Source: a virus. From it: a stretch of DNA of 27,862 bases. A program made the position numbers and the translations under genes. The DNA is taken from IMG/VR virus record IMGVR_UViG_3300034159_000063, positions 1 through 27,862 of that record, one strand, 5' to 3'. The notes beneath the pieces are model-generated. The model had not been told where the DNA came from and ran no database searches. It was given only the letters and a program-made list of their open reading frames with translations. Positions 1-5,408 of this stretch are shown here, piece after piece; positions within the stretch are counted from its first letter, which is position 1; every line of letters begins with the position of its first letter.

Positions 1-650
1 GGCCAGTCAGGTTCCGCTGTGTTTGCGCTCTGCCCGGCGGTTCGGTTGCTTGGCGGTTCGGTTGTCCGGCTGGGCGTCCGGCTCGGTACGATTGACAGAT
101 CGCTACCACCACCACCACCCGTGGGCGCTGGGGCCGTGGGGGGTAGGGGGGTGGTGGGCTCTTCTGAGAGTCTTCCGGACTCTTCCGGACTCTGAGTCGT
201 CATTTTCATGGCGTCAGGAAGGGCTAAATCGGGCGTGGCTCCGACAATTTTGTCGGAGCCTCTGATCTTTTTGTCGGAGCCTCTGATCTTTTTGTCGGAG
301 CCTCTGATCTTTTTGTCGGAGGTTTGGATCGTAAATCCCGACAAATTTGTCAGGGGTGTCTCGTGCATGACGAGCCGTTTACCGAGTCCCTTTTGGCCAG
401 GGTTGGGGGTGTACGTAATCCAGCCACAGGCTTGTAGCTCCTTTAGCCAGCGGTAAATGCTGCGATCATCGACGCCGAGATCTGCGGCAAACGCCCCGAC
501 AGTAGCAGGCATATGGCGGTAGTGGTACATGCTGAGCAAGCCGTACATTCGCACCGCCGAAGCGCCTACGCGGGCATCAATGACCAGTGCGTGGGGTGTC
601 TTCGCCCATGTCTCAGGCGGCCCATCGATCATTGTCTCTTCAGTACTCAT
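1..650 (-). CDS. Winged-HTH replication-initiator-like protein (C-terminus beyond window edge)
   Basis: The frame is open from the ATG at 650 to the left edge, giving at least 216 residues. Residues about 20-95 form a winged helix-turn-helix with a core 'DDRSIYRWLKELQACGWI', typical of phage and plasmid replication-initiator or regulator N-terminal domains. It is followed by three exact copies of the heptapeptide SDKKIRG and a degenerate fourth, encoded by a 21-bp DNA repeat. The rest is a Pro/Ser/Gly-rich, probably disordered tail. The start lies 9 nt after the stop of the upstream paralogue at 660-923, so the two are probably co-transcribed. A role as replication initiator is inferred from fold plus in-gene iterons, as in lambda O. 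It could instead be a transcriptional regulator. The reading frame itself is certain. Confidence 0.72.
   Translation of the reverse strand, partial: MSTEETMIDGPPETWAKTPHALVIDARVGASAVRMYGLLSMYHYRHMPATVGAFAADLGVDDRSIYRWLKELQACGWITYTPNPGQKGLGKRLVMHETPLTNLSGFTIQTSDKKIRGSDKKIRGSDKKIRGSDKIVGATPDLALPDAMKMTTQSPEESGRLSEEPTTPLPPTAPAPTGGGGGSDLSIVPSRTPSRTTEPPSNRTAGQSANTAEPDW
241..354. repeat. 21-bp iteron array flanked by palindromes, inside the wHTH gene
   Basis: Three perfect 21-bp tandem copies lie at 248-268, 269-289 and 290-310, with an 11-bp partial copy at 311-321. Each contains an imperfect dyad (CCTCTGA ... TCGGAGG). The array is bracketed by CCGACAA-TT-TTGTCGG at 241-256 and by the 12-bp perfect palindrome GACAAATTTGTC at 340-351. 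The period is two helical turns and also seven codons, so the array is in frame with the gene that contains it. The arrangement resembles the origin iterons in lambda gene O, but no AT-rich melting region is obvious next to it. Confidence 0.75.
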
Positions 651-659
651 AGAGAGCCC

Positions 660-923
660 TTAGCGTATCCGTACACGCCGATGCAGTCCGGCAGTGCCCT
701 GTGCGTGTTCGTAGACAATCCAATCGGCATCGTGCAGCGCCGCGAGCCAGCGATAGACGCTGCGCTCTGTCGCATCGAGTCGCGCGGCCAGGTCTTCGAT
801 ATCGAAGGCAGCACCCAGAGCCAATAGCTCGTGTAATGCCCCGTAACACCGTACGACTGGCGCGGATTGCGAGCGAATAAGGGCGTATGGTATTTCTGCG
901 GCGGTAGTCTTTCGCTTCCTCAT
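660..923 (-). CDS. Winged-HTH protein, paralogue of the neighbouring initiator-like protein
   Basis: An 87-residue protein that is almost entirely a winged helix-turn-helix: 'LAARLDATERSVYRWL' is the recognition-helix region, followed by a wing with 'DWIVYEHAQG'. It aligns along its length with residues about 17-95 of the downstream protein (shared pattern PxALxxx ... RxYGxL ... RSxYRWLxxLxxxxWIxY), so the pair is a tandem duplication. The ATG at 923 is preferred over the out-of-frame ATG at 933 because AGAGGAC precedes it at normal spacing. It lacks the repeat-bearing tail. DNA binding is inferred from the fold, and the target is unknown. Confidence 0.72.
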   Translation of the reverse strand: MRKRKTTAAEIPYALIRSQSAPVVRCYGALHELLALGAAFDIEDLAARLDATERSVYRWLAALHDADWIVYEHAQGTAGLHRRVRIR

Positions 924-941
924 GTCCTCTCATCTCCGCCG

Positions 942-1181
942 CTACGCCGATGCGCCCGGCGCCTCATCCGTGCTATCATTGCGATGCACTCTTCCCCCAT
1001 CTTCGCCCTCCCGCGTATCGCACACGTCGGGGGGGCTCGGCGTGTCCGGCGCAGACATCATCGCCCGCAGCGCCTCATCAGAGAGAATCGCCGCAGAGGC
1101 CTTGAGCCGGCGCCGGGCGCTGTCGTACCAGCCGGGCGCCCAGACGGTCTGGCGCCAGAAGTCACTCGTCTGTCGGTGCAT
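942..1181 (-). CDS. Hypothetical protein, 79 aa
   Basis: The start is placed at the ATG at 1181 because GGAGG lies 5 nt upstream; an in-frame ATG at 1199 has a poorer site. The protein begins MHRQTSDFWRQ, has a tryptophan-rich N-terminus (FWRQTVWAPGWYDSARRRL), a short helical middle and a charged, probably disordered tail. It overlaps the end of the upstream gene (stop at 1162) by 20 nt, as expected in a phage operon. No family recognised. It is read in the same direction as the two wHTH genes and probably belongs to their operon. Confidence 0.55.
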   Translation of the reverse strand: MHRQTSDFWRQTVWAPGWYDSARRRLKASAAILSDEALRAMMSAPDTPSPPDVCDTREGEDGGRVHRNDSTDEAPGASA

Positions 1182-1359
1182 CGCTGCCTCCTTCGTCATT
1201 AGGGCCGCTCTGCATGGCGATCCGGTGATCGCGCAGGTAGTCGTAGATCGCCTCGGCGTGCCGGCTCATGGTGTTGAGTCGCCGCCACTCCTCAGGCGTC
1301 GCGGCATTCCTCCGATCCATCTCCAGTTCCAGCAGCAGGCCGAGGGCGTGGGCGATCAT
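1162..1359 (-). CDS. Hypothetical small helical protein, 65 aa
   Basis: A short, mostly helical, acidic protein (LLLELEMDRR, EEWRRLNTMSRHAEAIYDYLRDHR) ending in an Asp/Glu-rich tail. The start ATG at 1359 has GAGG a few bases upstream. It is the first gene of the leftward operon of four. Its start faces the plus-strand gene at 1390 across only 30 bp, so any shared promoter must lie inside coding sequence. No family recognised. Confidence 0.5.
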   Translation of the reverse strand: MIAHALGLLLELEMDRRNAATPEEWRRLNTMSRHAEAIYDYLRDHRIAMQSGPNDEGGSDAPTDE

Positions 1360-1389
1360 GTCCTCACGTTGATCCCTTCGGAGCTATCA

Positions 1390-1773
1390 ATGGTCGATCC
1401 GATGCTGCTCCAACTCATCGATGTCGTTGAGCGAGACTCAGGGGCGCTCAACGTGTCGCTGATCGTCGGCGGCCAGGTCATCAGCGGGATACTCATCGGC
1501 GAATACCCGTGGTCTCGCGCCTACACCGTGCAGCTTGCCGATCTGGCGCCAGACGAGTCTAGCGAGGCCGCGCTGCTGCAAGCGGCACGCGAACCCACTC
1601 CACCCGACGGCCCTGACGACGCGGAACAGATATCCAGACCTGACGACGACCCAGGGCCAGACGCCTCAGCGCGCTACCTCCATCTCGCCGCCGCCGAGGG
1701 CGCGGGATATGCGCTGCGCTGGCGTATCCGACTCGCCGATGTCTCTGGGTGGATGCTGGTGGGCCTAGCCTAA
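1390..1773 (+). CDS. GvpU-like protein (gas-vesicle accessory family), orphan
   Basis: A 127-residue protein. The N-terminal part has the pattern of GvpU proteins: a helix, then 'SGALNVSLIVGGQVISGILIGEYPW', which matches the family's beta-strand block with VGG.xxSGxLI. The C-terminal part has 'RYLHLAAAEG' and 'LRWRIRLADVSGWMLVGL', matching the family's FIHLKxA and WRGxLxxVxGFxLG segments (quoted from memory of the family). A Pro/Asp-rich insert (about residues 65-95) separates the two. The ATG at 1390 is chosen because CGGAG lies upstream. No other gas-vesicle gene is in the window. Its role in a phage is unknown; in bacteria GvpU is accessory to vesicle assembly or clustering. Confidence 0.6.
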   Translation: MVDPMLLQLIDVVERDSGALNVSLIVGGQVISGILIGEYPWSRAYTVQLADLAPDESSEAALLQAAREPTPPDGPDDAEQISRPDDDPGPDASARYLHLAAAEGAGYALRWRIRLADVSGWMLVGLA

Positions 1774-1837
1774 GCCCGCGCATCGCTTCCACGATGCGAT
1801 CTGCGATGCGAGACATCGCCTGTCCCTGTCCTTTCTT

Positions 1838-1888
1838 CGGGCCTTCGCTCCCCGATGGGGAGCTTGTCATAGTGGCGGCGCTGGGCGT
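1838..1888 (+). repeat. Dispersed hairpin repeat, copy A
   Basis: CGGGCCTTC is followed by a hairpin (GCTCCCC 1847-1853, loop GAT, GGGGAGC 1857-1863), then TTGTCATAGTGGCGGCGCTGGGCGT. Two further copies at 2470 and 2988 share the flanks but have different stem bases that still pair. It lies between convergent genes and has no run of T, so it is not an ordinary terminator. Confidence 0.7.
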
Positions 1889-2196
1889 CACCAATCACGT
1901 TTCTTCTTTTTCTGGTTTCCAAAGTACGGATGTGGGCTTCCGTACCCAGACATGCGCTCACCGGTTCGTGGCCCGCGAGGAATGAACACACGGCCCCATC
2001 GCCACCGAGGGATGTACTCGCGGGCCTGTGAGACAAACATCGCGATCGGCTTCTTGGCATCCTTGCTGCGCCGAACCAGCGTCCGTGATCGGTCGGTTCC
2101 GAGGTACTCGACAATCAGGCGCACCTGCACGCGGTCACGTTCGTTGTCGATACCGAGATCAAGCAAAGCCTGTGCAAGTGTCTCTTCCAGTGACAT
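1888..2196 (-). CDS. Hypothetical basic protein, 102 aa
   Basis: The start ATG at 2196 is supported by GAAGGAG 7 nt upstream. The N-terminal helix 'LEETLAQALLDLGI' is followed by a basic region with a tryptophan motif (YIPRWRWGRVFIPRG) and a lysine-rich end (KKKKRDW), suggesting nucleic-acid or membrane contact. No family recognised. It stands alone on the minus strand between hairpin-repeat copies A and B, so it looks like a single-gene unit bounded by the repeats. Confidence 0.5.
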   Translation of the reverse strand: MSLEETLAQALLDLGIDNERDRVQVRLIVEYLGTDRSRTLVRRSKDAKKPIAMFVSQAREYIPRWRWGRVFIPRGPRTGERMSGYGSPHPYFGNQKKKKRDW

Positions 2197-2543
2197 ACAG
2201 ACTCTCCTTCGGAGGAGCATTGGTATTCCAGCGAGTGCCTAGCGGGCCGCGTATCCGGCGAACCCCCACGCACTCGCACACAGTAGCCCAGACGGGCGGG
2301 CCGGCATCCCTGCCTATCCCCTCGTCAGTCGGCAGTGCCGGGGCACCGAGGGGGTTGCAGAGCGGTTTCTGTAGGCGCCGCTGCTGATCGTCTGGGGTTT
2401 AGGTTGGTAACGTTCGTTTGTTCACACGGCCTTCATCGTCCGTTGACGATGATCCGCTAGGATCTTCTACGGGCCTTCGCTTCCTTCGTAGGGAGCTGTA
2501 CATACAGTGGCGGCGCTGAGCGTCCCAACCACAGGTTCAGGCA
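2197..2543. other. Non-coding stretch with hairpins and repeat copy B
   Basis: No convincing gene on either strand. It holds a perfect stem-loop CATCGTC-CGTT-GACGATG at 2429-2446, a small GATC...GATC dyad just after it, and repeat copy B. No clear promoter could be picked for either flanking gene, although TTGACG occurs at 2438. Confidence 0.5.
2470..2523 (+). repeat. Dispersed hairpin repeat, copy B
   Basis: Same layout as copy A: CGGGCCTTC, then stem GCTTCCT (2479-2485), loop TCGT, AGGGAGC (2490-2496), then TGTACATACAGTGGCGGCGC and TGAGCGT. Stem bases differ from copies A and C but still pair, including one G-U. It lies 20 nt upstream of the gene at 2544. Confidence 0.7.
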
Positions 2544-2984
2544 ATGGTATTCATCGTGATCTGGGTCGTCTGCGGGTTCGCCGCAGCGGCCATCGCACAG
2601 GGCAAGGGCAACTCGGGATTCGGCGCGTTCCTTGCCGGCCTCTTCCTCGGCCCCCTCGGCATCATCATCGCCGCGCTGATGCCGTCGAACCCCGCCGGGC
2701 AGGCCGCGCGGGCGGTGGACAGCGGCGAAATGAAGCGCTGCCCCCAGTGCGCCGAGCTGGTCCAGGCCGAGGCCCTGGTCTGCCGGTACTGCCGATACTC
2801 GTTTGAGAGGCCCTCGGCACAACCCAGGCCCTCGGTGCCGCCGGCTGCAAAGCCCCCGGCGCAACCGAGGCCGGCCGCAACGCCAGCGGCGCCACGCGGG
2901 CAGCGCTGGCTCTGGGCCGCAGTGGGAGTCGTAGTCATTGCGCTGGGCTTCCTCGTAACGATGCTCCTGCTGAGACTGTTCTAA
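2544..2984 (+). CDS. Membrane protein with zinc ribbon, 146 aa
   Basis: Three predicted membrane segments: residues 2-18, 26-46 (GFGAFLAGLFLGPLGIII) and 122-145. Between the second and third lies a zinc ribbon (CPQC at 66-69 and CRYC at 80-83), then a Pro/Ala-rich linker. The layout matches small bacterial and phage zinc-ribbon membrane proteins of unknown function. The first two segments resemble the hydrophobic pair of superinfection-immunity-type proteins, but this is weak. It is framed by hairpin repeats B and C and followed by a large stem-loop at 3065, so it looks like a stand-alone unit, perhaps expressed from the lysogen. Confidence 0.7.
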   Translation: MVFIVIWVVCGFAAAAIAQGKGNSGFGAFLAGLFLGPLGIIIAALMPSNPAGQAARAVDSGEMKRCPQCAELVQAEALVCRYCRYSFERPSAQPRPSVPPAAKPPAQPRPAATPAAPRGQRWLWAAVGVVVIALGFLVTMLLLRLF

Positions 2985-2987
2985 CAA

Positions 2988-3033
2988 CGGGCCTTCGCTC
3001 TCTCACTGAGAGCTGTGCATAGTGGCGGCGCTG
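2988..3033 (+). repeat. Dispersed hairpin repeat, copy C
   Basis: CGGGCCTTC, stem GCTCTC (2997-3002), loop TCACT, GAGAGC (3008-3013), then TGTGCATAGTGGCGGCGCTG. It begins right after the stop of the zinc-ribbon gene. Comparison with A and B shows compensatory stem changes with constant flanks. Confidence 0.7.
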
Positions 3034-3064
3034 ACAACTGTTCGGGCGGCAGCGCAACCACACC

Positions 3065-3126
3065 AAATCAGGGGCTACTAGCGGAGGCAACTAACCTCAC
3101 GCCGCTAGTAGCCCCTGATTTATTTA
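3065..3126. terminator. Large perfect stem-loop, probable terminator
   Basis: A perfect 20-bp inverted repeat (3065-3084 and 3102-3121) with a 17-nt loop is followed on the plus strand by ATTTATA. It would end plus-strand transcription of the zinc-ribbon gene. The minus-strand gene 3068-3349 ends inside it: its last codons and stop are written in the stem, so the same structure may act on both strands. Confidence 0.65.
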
Positions 3127-3349
3127 TAGCGCTCAGGCGTGCCTCCGTCCCGTCGATCACCTTGTTGATTTCCTCGACAGACATCCCCGCCCGCTCTGCC
3201 AGCGATGCCACATAGATCCGCATCACCTCTCGGCGAGTGCCAAGGCGCGGCGCAGTCTTCAGCGACCCATCAGCGATCCAGTTGCGGATCGTCTGAGTGG
3301 TAGTGCCGAAAATCTCAGCTGCGATCTCTGTGGTCGTAAATACCCGCAT
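3068..3349 (-). CDS. Helix-turn-helix regulator (MerR/excisionase-like), 93 aa
   Basis: The N-terminus 'VFTTTEIAAEIFGTTTQTIRNWIADGSL' is a clear MerR/excisionase-type helix-turn-helix with its short wing (RLGTRREV). The remainder is helical, with a 'MSVEEINKVIDG' segment. The start ATG at 3349 follows an excellent GGAGGTGA; an in-frame ATG at 3376 is poorer. It is transcribed away from the plus-strand early operon from a back-to-back promoter pair, the classic position of a phage repressor or Cro-like switch protein. Its last residues are encoded by the arm of the stem-loop at 3065. Acting as the switch regulator is inferred from position. Confidence 0.7.
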   Translation of the reverse strand: MRVFTTTEIAAEIFGTTTQTIRNWIADGSLKTAPRLGTRREVMRIYVASLAERAGMSVEEINKVIDGTEARLSAINKSGATSGVRLVASASSP

Positions 3350-3383
3350 TCGCCTCACCTCCTCTCGACTCTTCACAAGCCAA

Positions 3384-3458
3384 ACAGTACCATACGATCC
3401 AATTTCATGTCAAGGAGCAAAATAAACCCTTGACAAACAAACCACCATGGCGTATACT
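3384..3458. promoter_or_regulatory. Back-to-back sigma70 promoters with mirrored -35 boxes
   Basis: Plus strand: TTGACA 3430-3435, 17-bp spacer, TATACT 3453-3458, driving the operon at 3513. Minus strand: TTGACA (3408-3413), 18-bp spacer, TACTGT (3384-3389), driving 3068-3349. The two -35 boxes form a perfect 8-bp inverted repeat (TGTCAAGG 3408-3415, CCTTGACA 3428-3435), so one dimeric protein bound between them could control both directions. Confidence 0.75.
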
Positions 3459-3512
3459 AAGCAGGTCGGAACAAAGTAAGCAAAGCAACGCATCGCACCA
3501 CAGGAGCCCCCG

Positions 3513-4106
3513 ATGAACACTCGCAGCTACGCCTCCCACCGCCTCCTAACGAACCTCGAGGCCTCGTTTGACGGCGATCGCCAGCGCATCGCGGCGGCGC
3601 AGCTGGCCGAGGCGCAGGCGGAGCGCACGGCGCAGGGCATCGCCGCCATCGAGCCGTCGGTGCTCGCGGCGCTGTTCGCCGAGTGCCCGTGGCGGGCGTG
3701 GGGGCTCCTGGCCGGCCTCAGCGAGCGGCAGATGGTGATCGAGGCCATTGACTACGCAATGTACCTGGAAACCCAGGGCATCGACCTCCCCTGGGGCTGC
3801 ATCCTGCGCACGTGGACTCGCCGGCTGGCCGAGCGCGCCGCCGAGGCCGAGGCGCTCCTGGCCCTGGCTGAGGCCGGGGCCTTCGATGCCGACGGCGGGC
3901 ACGAGGATGAGGGCAGGGAGCCTGAGACGGTCGAAGTCGAGTCGTCGAAGGGCGACGGGACGACGTACACCGTGGCGACCGACGGGTCGCACTGCACGTG
4001 CAAGGGCTTCTTCTACCGGGGCACCTGCCGGCACGTCAAAGAGATCCTCGACAACGAGGTCAAGTTCGACCACCGCATCGATGCGGACGCCCGGTACGCG
4101 GCGTAG
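3513..4106 (+). CDS. SWIM zinc-finger protein, 197 aa
   Basis: The C-terminus carries a SWIM-type zinc finger: C161-x-C163, then C172-x-H174 in 'HCTCKGFFYRGTCRHVKEI'. The N-terminal 130 residues are helical and Ala/Glu-rich. In this family SWIM fingers bind DNA or proteins, and they occur in phage recombination and regulatory proteins. Start: AGGAG 7 nt before the ATG at 3513. It is the first gene after the strong divergent promoter, so probably an early gene. The acidic linker (about 124-145) separates the two halves. The function beyond metal-dependent binding is not known. Confidence 0.7.
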   Translation: MNTRSYASHRLLTNLEASFDGDRQRIAAAQLAEAQAERTAQGIAAIEPSVLAALFAECPWRAWGLLAGLSERQMVIEAIDYAMYLETQGIDLPWGCILRTWTRRLAERAAEAEALLALAEAGAFDADGGHEDEGREPETVEVESSKGDGTTYTVATDGSHCTCKGFFYRGTCRHVKEILDNEVKFDHRIDADARYAA

Positions 4107-4116
4107 GGACAGCGAA

Positions 4117-4185
4117 GGGCGCAGGATTGCCCTGCGCCCCACACGACCGGGGCGGGCACACCCTGCAAAAAGTAGCCCGCCCCGG
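4117..4185 (+). other. Two strong stem-loops in the leader of the next gene
   Basis: Hairpin 1: GGGCGCAGG (4117-4125), 5-nt loop, CCTGCGCCC (4131-4139). Hairpin 2: CCGGGGCGGGC (4147-4157), 17-nt loop, GCCCGCCCCGG (4175-4185). Both stems are perfect and no T-run follows either. CCTGC in the second loop could pair with the GCAGG of the first stem. They separate the SWIM gene from the GTG start at 4204 and may modulate read-through or mRNA stability. Confidence 0.55.
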
Positions 4186-4203
4186 CGCAGAGAGGATACC
4201 ACA

Positions 4204-4413
4204 GTGTCGAAGGAACTGAACTGGTTGCTCGGCCAGGCCCTCTGGGGGATGCAGACGGCGATTATCAACGTCGAGTCGGAGCGCGCCGAGAAGGTGCTCC
4301 ACGTGCTGAGCGCCGGCCAGGAGATCGTGGAGGTCGAAGGGCGCCGCTGGGCCATCTGGTACGACGCCGCCGGCGAGCGCAACGCCACGCCGCTGGCCGA
4401 GGAAGGCCAGTGA
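4204..4413 (+). CDS. Hypothetical protein, 69 aa
   Basis: GTG start at 4204 with AGAGGA about 8 nt upstream. One helix (LNWLLGQALWGMQTAIINVESERAEK pattern) is followed by a compact beta part with 'EIVEVEGRRWAIWYDAAGE'. The stop overlaps the start of the GGDEF gene by 4 nt (GTGA), so the two are translationally coupled and may work together. No family recognised. Confidence 0.55.
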   Translation: MSKELNWLLGQALWGMQTAIINVESERAEKVLHVLSAGQEIVEVEGRRWAIWYDAAGERNATPLAEEGQ

Positions 4414-4955
4414 TCACCCGGGGCGCGATGCTCCAGGCGATCGCGACGCACGCCGCCGAGACGAGCGCCCTGCGCCGGCGCATCGGCGACTTGACCTGGA
4501 ACAAACAGCTCGGCTGCCCGAAGCGTGAGGCGATCGAGGAGGCGTGGTCAGCCATCGCCCACGCCGGGATGGCGATGATCTTCCTGGATCTCGACGGGCT
4601 CAACGCGCTGAACTACGCCCACGGCTACGACGCGATCGACGGGCGGATCGCCGCCGTCTGGGCGGACATCCGCCCCGGGCTGCGGGCGACTGACCCCCAC
4701 GGGCAGTGGCAGGGCGGCGATGAGTTCGTGATCGCGGCGCCGCACGCCGACGCCTACGGGCTGGCGGTGCGGGCCCAGGCCCTGCTCGGCGCCCGCGACC
4801 TGTCCGCATCGCGGGTCATCGTAGCGGCGCTGCCATGCATCGCCGCCACCGTGGCCGGCGCGTCCCACGCCCTCCGCGTCGCGCGGGGCGGGGCGCGGGG
4901 GGACGGCCAGCGCGGCGTCCTAGTCGATCGCCGCGATCAGGAGCGGACAGCCTGA
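4410..4955 (+). CDS. Small GGDEF-domain protein (diguanylate-cyclase-like)
   Basis: A 181-residue protein with one GGDEF domain (about 26-160) and no sensor domain. It has the exact GGDEF signature at 102-106. The metal-binding 'FLDLDGLN' strand has D60 and D62. N68 and D77 align with the substrate-contacting Asn and Asp of PleD (from memory of that family), in 'NYAHGYDAID' where the usual NDxxGHxxGD stands. A product-inhibition-like RxxD lies at 92-95, but six rather than five residues before GGDEF. The lysine usual after the DxD stretch is Asn here. Known family reaction: 2 GTP to c-di-GMP. Activity here is inferred. The GTG start overlaps the upstream stop. Confidence 0.7.
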   Translation: MITRGAMLQAIATHAAETSALRRRIGDLTWNKQLGCPKREAIEEAWSAIAHAGMAMIFLDLDGLNALNYAHGYDAIDGRIAAVWADIRPGLRATDPHGQWQGGDEFVIAAPHADAYGLAVRAQALLGARDLSASRVIVAALPCIAATVAGASHALRVARGGARGDGQRGVLVDRRDQERTA

Positions 4956-4986
4956 GACGGAATAGCGCAGAGGAGCTGAGACGACG

Positions 4987-5187
4987 ATGCAGATCACCGA
5001 TGGAACGAAGACCTACACATTGCTCGACACGAAGACCGAGGGCGGGCGCTTCTTCGGCCACCCGCGCCGCAAGTCGCGGATCTGGCTCCCCGATCACCAG
5101 GTGGAGGCCCTACGGGAGGGCAAGCCGGTCTGCACCGAGAGCCGCACAGATCGCGGCTGGGTTACGACCAACTACCGCCCGCTCTAG
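4987..5187 (+). CDS. Hypothetical small basic protein, 66 aa
   Basis: A beta-rich, basic protein (KTYTLLDTKTEGGRFF, HPRRKSRIWLP) that could fold as a small OB- or SH3-like barrel; this is a guess from strand pattern only. GAGGAG lies about 11 nt before the ATG at 4987. It follows the GGDEF gene by 31 nt and is the last gene before a 221-bp spacer with a promoter-like block. Confidence 0.5.
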   Translation: MQITDGTKTYTLLDTKTEGGRFFGHPRRKSRIWLPDHQVEALREGKPVCTESRTDRGWVTTNYRPL

Positions 5188-5302
5188 TCCGACCGACCGA
5201 CACGCCACGGGCCAGGGAACTGCGGCCAGCGCAACCACCGCACCCCGCTGAGATCCACCGACACTCAGCATGGCCGAGGCACCGCCGACAAGGCGGCCGC
5301 GC

Positions 5303-5311
5303 TGCTACACT
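5303..5311 (+). promoter_or_regulatory. TGCTACACT extended -10 element
   Basis: One of six elements of the form TGCTAYRCT in the window (a TGn-extended -10). It is the weakest by upstream similarity (GCGGCCGCGCTGCTACACT). It lies about 98 bp before the gene at 5409, in the 221-bp spacer, which otherwise shows only a small CCGCC...GGCGG hairpin. Confidence 0.45.
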
Positions 5312-5408
5312 CAGCATCAGCACTGCTACCAACGGACAATCAGGGAGGCGTCGCCCGCAGCAACGGCGCCATGGCACACAACGCAGCACAACGAATACGA
5401 GGAATACA

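Noticed and set aside
241-354. CRISPR array
   Set aside because: The repeats are tandem without spacers, only three and a half copies, and lie in a coding frame.
922-1389. Upstream extension of the plus-strand GvpU-like frame
   Set aside because: The extension is antisense to two better minus-strand genes and looks non-coding until 1390.
1559-1894. Minus-strand frame with 'MSRIADRIVEAMRGL'
   Set aside because: It overlaps the GvpU-like gene on the other strand, runs through hairpin repeat A, turns Arg-rich and has no good ribosome site.
1838-3033. Integron attC sites around the hairpin repeats
   Set aside because: The repeats frame single genes, but no RYYYAAC/GTTRRRY core pairs flank the hairpins, and the loops do not show the extrahelical bases typical of attC.
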